Of a DNA stretch of 42,969 bases, positions 40,443-42,969 are shown piece by piece. Every line of letters starts with the position of its first letter. The first letter of the stretch is position 1. The notes under the pieces are model-generated. The model did not search any database. It was not told the DNA's origin and was given only the letters and a program-made list of their open reading frames with translations. The translations under genes and the position numbers were made by a program. The DNA is from Butyrivibrio sp. (GTDB taxonomy: Bacteria > Bacillota > Clostridia > Lachnospirales > Lachnospiraceae), in NCBI GenBank assembly GCA_023664865.1, contig JAMPEU010000022.1, positions 1 to 42,969 of the forward strand. Direction: 5' to 3'.

Positions 40443-41210
40443 TTACGTCGGCTCATTTTGGCTCAAATCCCCTCTGTAATCAAAAGGGCTCCACGGATTT
40501 TCCGCCTCCAGCCTTGCCTTCTCAGCCGCCTGTGCCGCTTTGCGTTCAGCAACCTGCGCCATAAACTCTTGTGAATCAGGTGAAAAGTCAACAGTCAGCT
40601 TGTCAGCATGAATCCCCATATCCTCATAAGTTTTCTTACGTTCCTCCGTTGAGATAGCTGCTTCCGCTTTTTTAACCAACTCTACAAACCTTGCACCAAA
40701 TTTTTCACCATCGCCGCTATGGTTAAGTGCATGGTCAAGGATATTCTGCATCAAATCATCCAGTTCATCACATACATCGGGTGCCTTCTCCTTCAAAGTA
40801 TCATGCCAGCTTATATGTGCATTAATCTCATCATTTGCAGAAACTTTCCGGTATGTACCTTCAAGCTGTGTCACCATATCATCTGGAACAACCCTCTGTT
40901 CCGGCGTCCCAGCCATGATTTTATCAAGCTCGGCTCCGTTGCTGCTTTTCTTGTTCTCTACCAGTGCCGCCATTCCGTCACCGGAAAACTCCACGATTAC
41001 ATCATCGCCATACTGTGAACGAATGTCTTTCATGGTTTGTATGGTTTCTTCCCTGCTCATTTTATCCATTATCTTGTTGCCATTTTCGTCCGTGGTGTTG
41101 AACCGATATTTCACTAAAGTATCCTTCTTCACCGCTGAATTGCCGTAACTTTTTAACTTCTCTGTTCCTGCGTAAAACTGGCTGTAATCCTGATTAACAT
41201 TCATTGACAT
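40443..41210 (-). CDS. Unknown protein, N-terminal part of a split paralogue
   Basis: A 255-residue product, not recognised. It begins MSMNVNQDYSQFYAGTEKLK, is polar with no signal peptide or membrane helix, and ends in a stretch (LTVDFSPDSQEFMAQVAERK, AAQAAEKARLEAENPWSPFD) that aligns with residues about 48-90 of the protein at 41276-42223. The next codon is TAA and the frame stays open for another 220 codons with matching homology. The ribosome site GGAGG supports the start. The extra N-terminal 200 residues are absent from the neighbouring paralogue. Confidence 0.7.
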   Translation of the reverse strand: MSMNVNQDYSQFYAGTEKLKSYGNSAVKKDTLVKYRFNTTDENGNKIMDKMSREETIQTMKDIRSQYGDDVIVEFSGDGMAALVENKKSSNGAELDKIMAGTPEQRVVPDDMVTQLEGTYRKVSANDEINAHISWHDTLKEKAPDVCDELDDLMQNILDHALNHSGDGEKFGARFVELVKKAEAAISTEERKKTYEDMGIHADKLTVDFSPDSQEFMAQVAERKAAQAAEKARLEAENPWSPFDYRGDLSQNEPT

Positions 41211-41275
41211 TTCCTAATCCTCCATGATTAAACAATTTTAATTGAAATCCGTTTCATATTTTATATAGTATATCG

Positions 41276-42223
41276 TCACTTTCCGGCGTTTTCATTAATA
41301 AGCAGACTCCAGTATTGTCTTGCGTTCTCAAGGGAAAATGAGTTCCACTTACTGACATATTGAAGCAGACTTTGATTTTTACTATTTCCGGACGCAAGCG
41401 CATTTAAGGCATCCTGCATCATTGTAATAGAATCGTCCACGGATTTTTCGCCGCTTGCAAGCATTTTTAACTGCTCTCTCCAACTTTCAACTGCATTGGC
41501 AATATCGGATTCTTCTGCCTTCACTTTTCCGGCTTTTTGAATATTTTTTTCTTCCTCGTCCATTGGAATCGCCCTTTTAGAAGCCGTCCAATCGTAAAGA
41601 GTAGCTAAAAGTTCATTGGAAATCTCACGCGAAGAACGATATCCTTCCAGAATCTTAGCATTATGCTCGTAATACTGGTCGATCAGGTTACTAAAATCTT
41701 CCCGCATTTCTTCCGGCACAAATTTTTCAGAAAATTGTCTTAGCGCGGCTGTTGACGATTCCAATTCAAATCTGGCGGCATAGGAAGATAATTGTTCGGA
41801 ATCAGGCTGTACTTCTCTCACGTTTCCGCAGACACTGTTCATGCCGCTGGTAATGTCGGATAAGATTCGGTCAACCTGTAAGGCTTCGTCATCGCTCAGA
41901 TTATCGTAAAATCCCATTCCCGATAAAGCGTCGCTGATAATGCCAAACTGCGTATCAATCCGGTTAAATGCGTTTTCCGGATTTAAAAAACCGTATTCCT
42001 GACGTATGCGTTCCTCTTCGGCTCTCTGTGCTTCTTTCCGCTCTTTAACGCCGTCCAAAAATTCAACCGATTCCGGTGAAATTGTTACATTGACGCCTTT
42101 TAACTTTTCCTTTAAGGCTTCCACGGCGGTATCCGCGGCTTGCCGCTCTTCCGGCGTGGAAAAATCGGAAAAAGCCTGAATATTAATTTGTGTGTTTATT
42201 CCATTGATACTGTTAATTGTCAT
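41276..42223 (-). CDS. Unknown protein, intact paralogue
   Basis: A 315-residue polar protein that I do not recognise. The N-terminus is MTINSINGINTQINIQAFSD. A charged helix (EFLDGVKERKEAQRAEEERI) is followed by a helical region with SDDEALQVDRILSDITSGMN and a C-terminal ASGNSKNQSLLQYV...ARQYWSLLINE block. There is no signal peptide or membrane helix. It is paralogous to the split gene immediately downstream. AGGGGG lies eight bases before the ATG. Confidence 0.75.
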   Translation of the reverse strand: MTINSINGINTQINIQAFSDFSTPEERQAADTAVEALKEKLKGVNVTISPESVEFLDGVKERKEAQRAEEERIRQEYGFLNPENAFNRIDTQFGIISDALSGMGFYDNLSDDEALQVDRILSDITSGMNSVCGNVREVQPDSEQLSSYAARFELESSTAALRQFSEKFVPEEMREDFSNLIDQYYEHNAKILEGYRSSREISNELLATLYDWTASKRAIPMDEEEKNIQKAGKVKAEESDIANAVESWREQLKMLASGEKSVDDSITMMQDALNALASGNSKNQSLLQYVSKWNSFSLENARQYWSLLINENAGK

Positions 42224-42256
42224 TTTCTTTTCCCCCTTTATGCCTGTAAATCTAAA

Positions 42257-42379
42257 TTAGAACCAATCAGCGTTGTCTGCTTTTGTAGCTGCATTGCTCT
42301 CTGTCTGCTTTTTTCTGTCTGTTCCGTTTGTGTAGGTACTTGCATAACTGTTGTATGCGCTGCTGATTTCCATTGCCAT
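42257..42379 (-). CDS. Very small protein of unknown function
   Basis: A 40-residue product, MAMEISSAYNSYASTYTNGT..., with a strong AGGAGG site eight bases before the ATG. It lies 33 bp before the gene at 41276-42223. The N-terminus resembles the start of longer proteins of this cluster (polar, Tyr/Ser-rich), so it may be a truncated member or a true small protein. Confidence 0.5.
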   Translation of the reverse strand: MAMEISSAYNSYASTYTNGTDRKKQTESNAATKADNADWF

Positions 42380-42437
42380 AATTTCGTCCTCCTTGAACTT
42401 TTTGTTTGAAATTCCATTTTCTTGTTGCATTGTTGAT

Positions 42438-42969
42438 TTACAAAATGTACTTAAAAATATAATCAAAAAAGAAATTGTCTCTGTTTACATAGGGGATTAT
42501 CAACTCTGTTTCGCTTCCGCTATAATCCACATATATCACATTTGGGACGTCTCCAATTCCCGGCAGTTTGGTATAGGTTCCAAACCCAAGCCAAAAATCG
42601 TCCATATCTTCATATACTCCATTCTCTCTAAGAACATTTTGAAATGCAGACCTGTCAATATATACATATTGGCTATCTGTACGGAATGCCTGTTCCAGAG
42701 TATCACTATCAGCCAGATTAAAGTATTCCCCTGCTTCATTTACCAAACCTACATCCATCCACTCTATGTACTTTGGATATGAAATTTCCCGCATGAGTAT
42801 AAAAGTTCCTGACAAAAGCATCAGACATACTAAGTTGAGAATGCCTGTTCCCATTTCCCAATAAGGCTTATATTCCGCAACTTTTGTAATACGGTGTTTC
42901 AAATCCAAATAATTCTTATCTCCCACAAAAGTAGCAAACATATTAAAATCTTCACTTTCTGCCTGCAAT
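42438..42969 (-). CDS. Membrane-protein fragment, possibly M56/BlaR1-like (C-terminal part)
   Basis: An open frame of about 176 codons that runs off the right edge. It contains LDLKHRITKVAEYKPYWEMG, one hydrophobic helix (ILNLVCLMLLSGTFILM) and an extracellular C-terminal domain of about 110 residues. The segment before the helix resembles the cytoplasmic loop of M56 (BlaR1-type) metallopeptidases, but the peptidase motif would be outside the window, so the call is tentative. Confidence 0.4.
   Translation of the reverse strand, partial: LQAESEDFNMFATFVGDKNYLDLKHRITKVAEYKPYWEMGTGILNLVCLMLLSGTFILMREISYPKYIEWMDVGLVNEAGEYFNLADSDTLEQAFRTDSQYVYIDRSAFQNVLRENGVYEDMDDFWLGFGTYTKLPGIGDVPNVIYVDYSGSETELIIPYVNRDNFFFDYIFKYIL

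Noticed and set aside
1-42969. tRNA or rRNA genes, integrase or phage structural genes
   Set aside because: I saw no cloverleaf, rRNA motif, tyrosine or serine recombinase, or phage protein in any frame.

Overview
The window comes from a low-GC, endospore-forming Firmicute, most likely a Lachnospiraceae-type clostridium. The reasons are an alpha/beta-type small acid-soluble spore protein, a YtvI-like sporulation membrane protein, an AsnA-type asparagine synthetase, a Crh-like HPr, a TM1266-type hydrogenase regulator, the tig-clpP-clpX-ysxC gene order, and strong AGGAGG ribosome sites. Only three genes (asnA, an Rpn-type nuclease gene and thiT) lie on the + strand.

Layout. 1-3142: start of a DinG/Rad3-like helicase, an HPr-like protein without the phosphoryl-acceptor histidine, and a radical-SAM/TIGR03915 DNA-repair pair whose promoter is flanked by two perfect LexA boxes. 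3143-6144: a DUF2798 membrane protein, asnA and an Rpn nuclease; the last two have near-identical promoters. 6196-13284: three consecutive ECF sigma-factor operons (sigma + membrane protein + ABC exporter; SigV/RsiV-like; sigma + membrane-anchored partner), each bounded by a long palindromic repeat. 13308-21386: glutamate synthase gltB-gltD, a CPBP protease and a HAD phosphatase. 21536-22439: TPP riboswitch and thiT. 22554-26912: a small unknown protein, a DUF308 protein, a D-2-hydroxyacid dehydrogenase, a YtvI-like protein and the GTPase YsxC. 26992-30555: clpX, clpP, tig and a TM1266-type regulator. 30758-33540: a NitT/TauT-type ABC importer with fused permease and ATPase, behind a structured leader with an intrinsic terminator. 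33591-34559: SASP and a DJ-1 family protein. 34665-39564: sbcC-sbcD and a DinJ/YoeB-type toxin-antitoxin pair. 39780-42969: a paralogous family of unknown proteins, one copy split by a single in-frame stop, then a membrane-protein fragment at the right edge.

The most unusual signal is a dispersed family of six imperfect palindromes (five of about 140-177 bp and one truncated copy). They share a conserved core, but their outer arms differ from copy to copy while staying complementary within each copy, including compensatory changes and G-T pairs. All six lie at the 3' end of minus-strand genes, and four of them delimit the three ECF operons. Other points of interest are the twin SOS boxes, two matching ECF-type promoters in front of two of the sigma genes, an unassigned riboswitch-like leader, a terminator-like hairpin at the predicted gltB transcription start, tandemly duplicated translation-start regions, and a recurrent 24-nt translation leader with an unusually long Shine-Dalgarno spacing.
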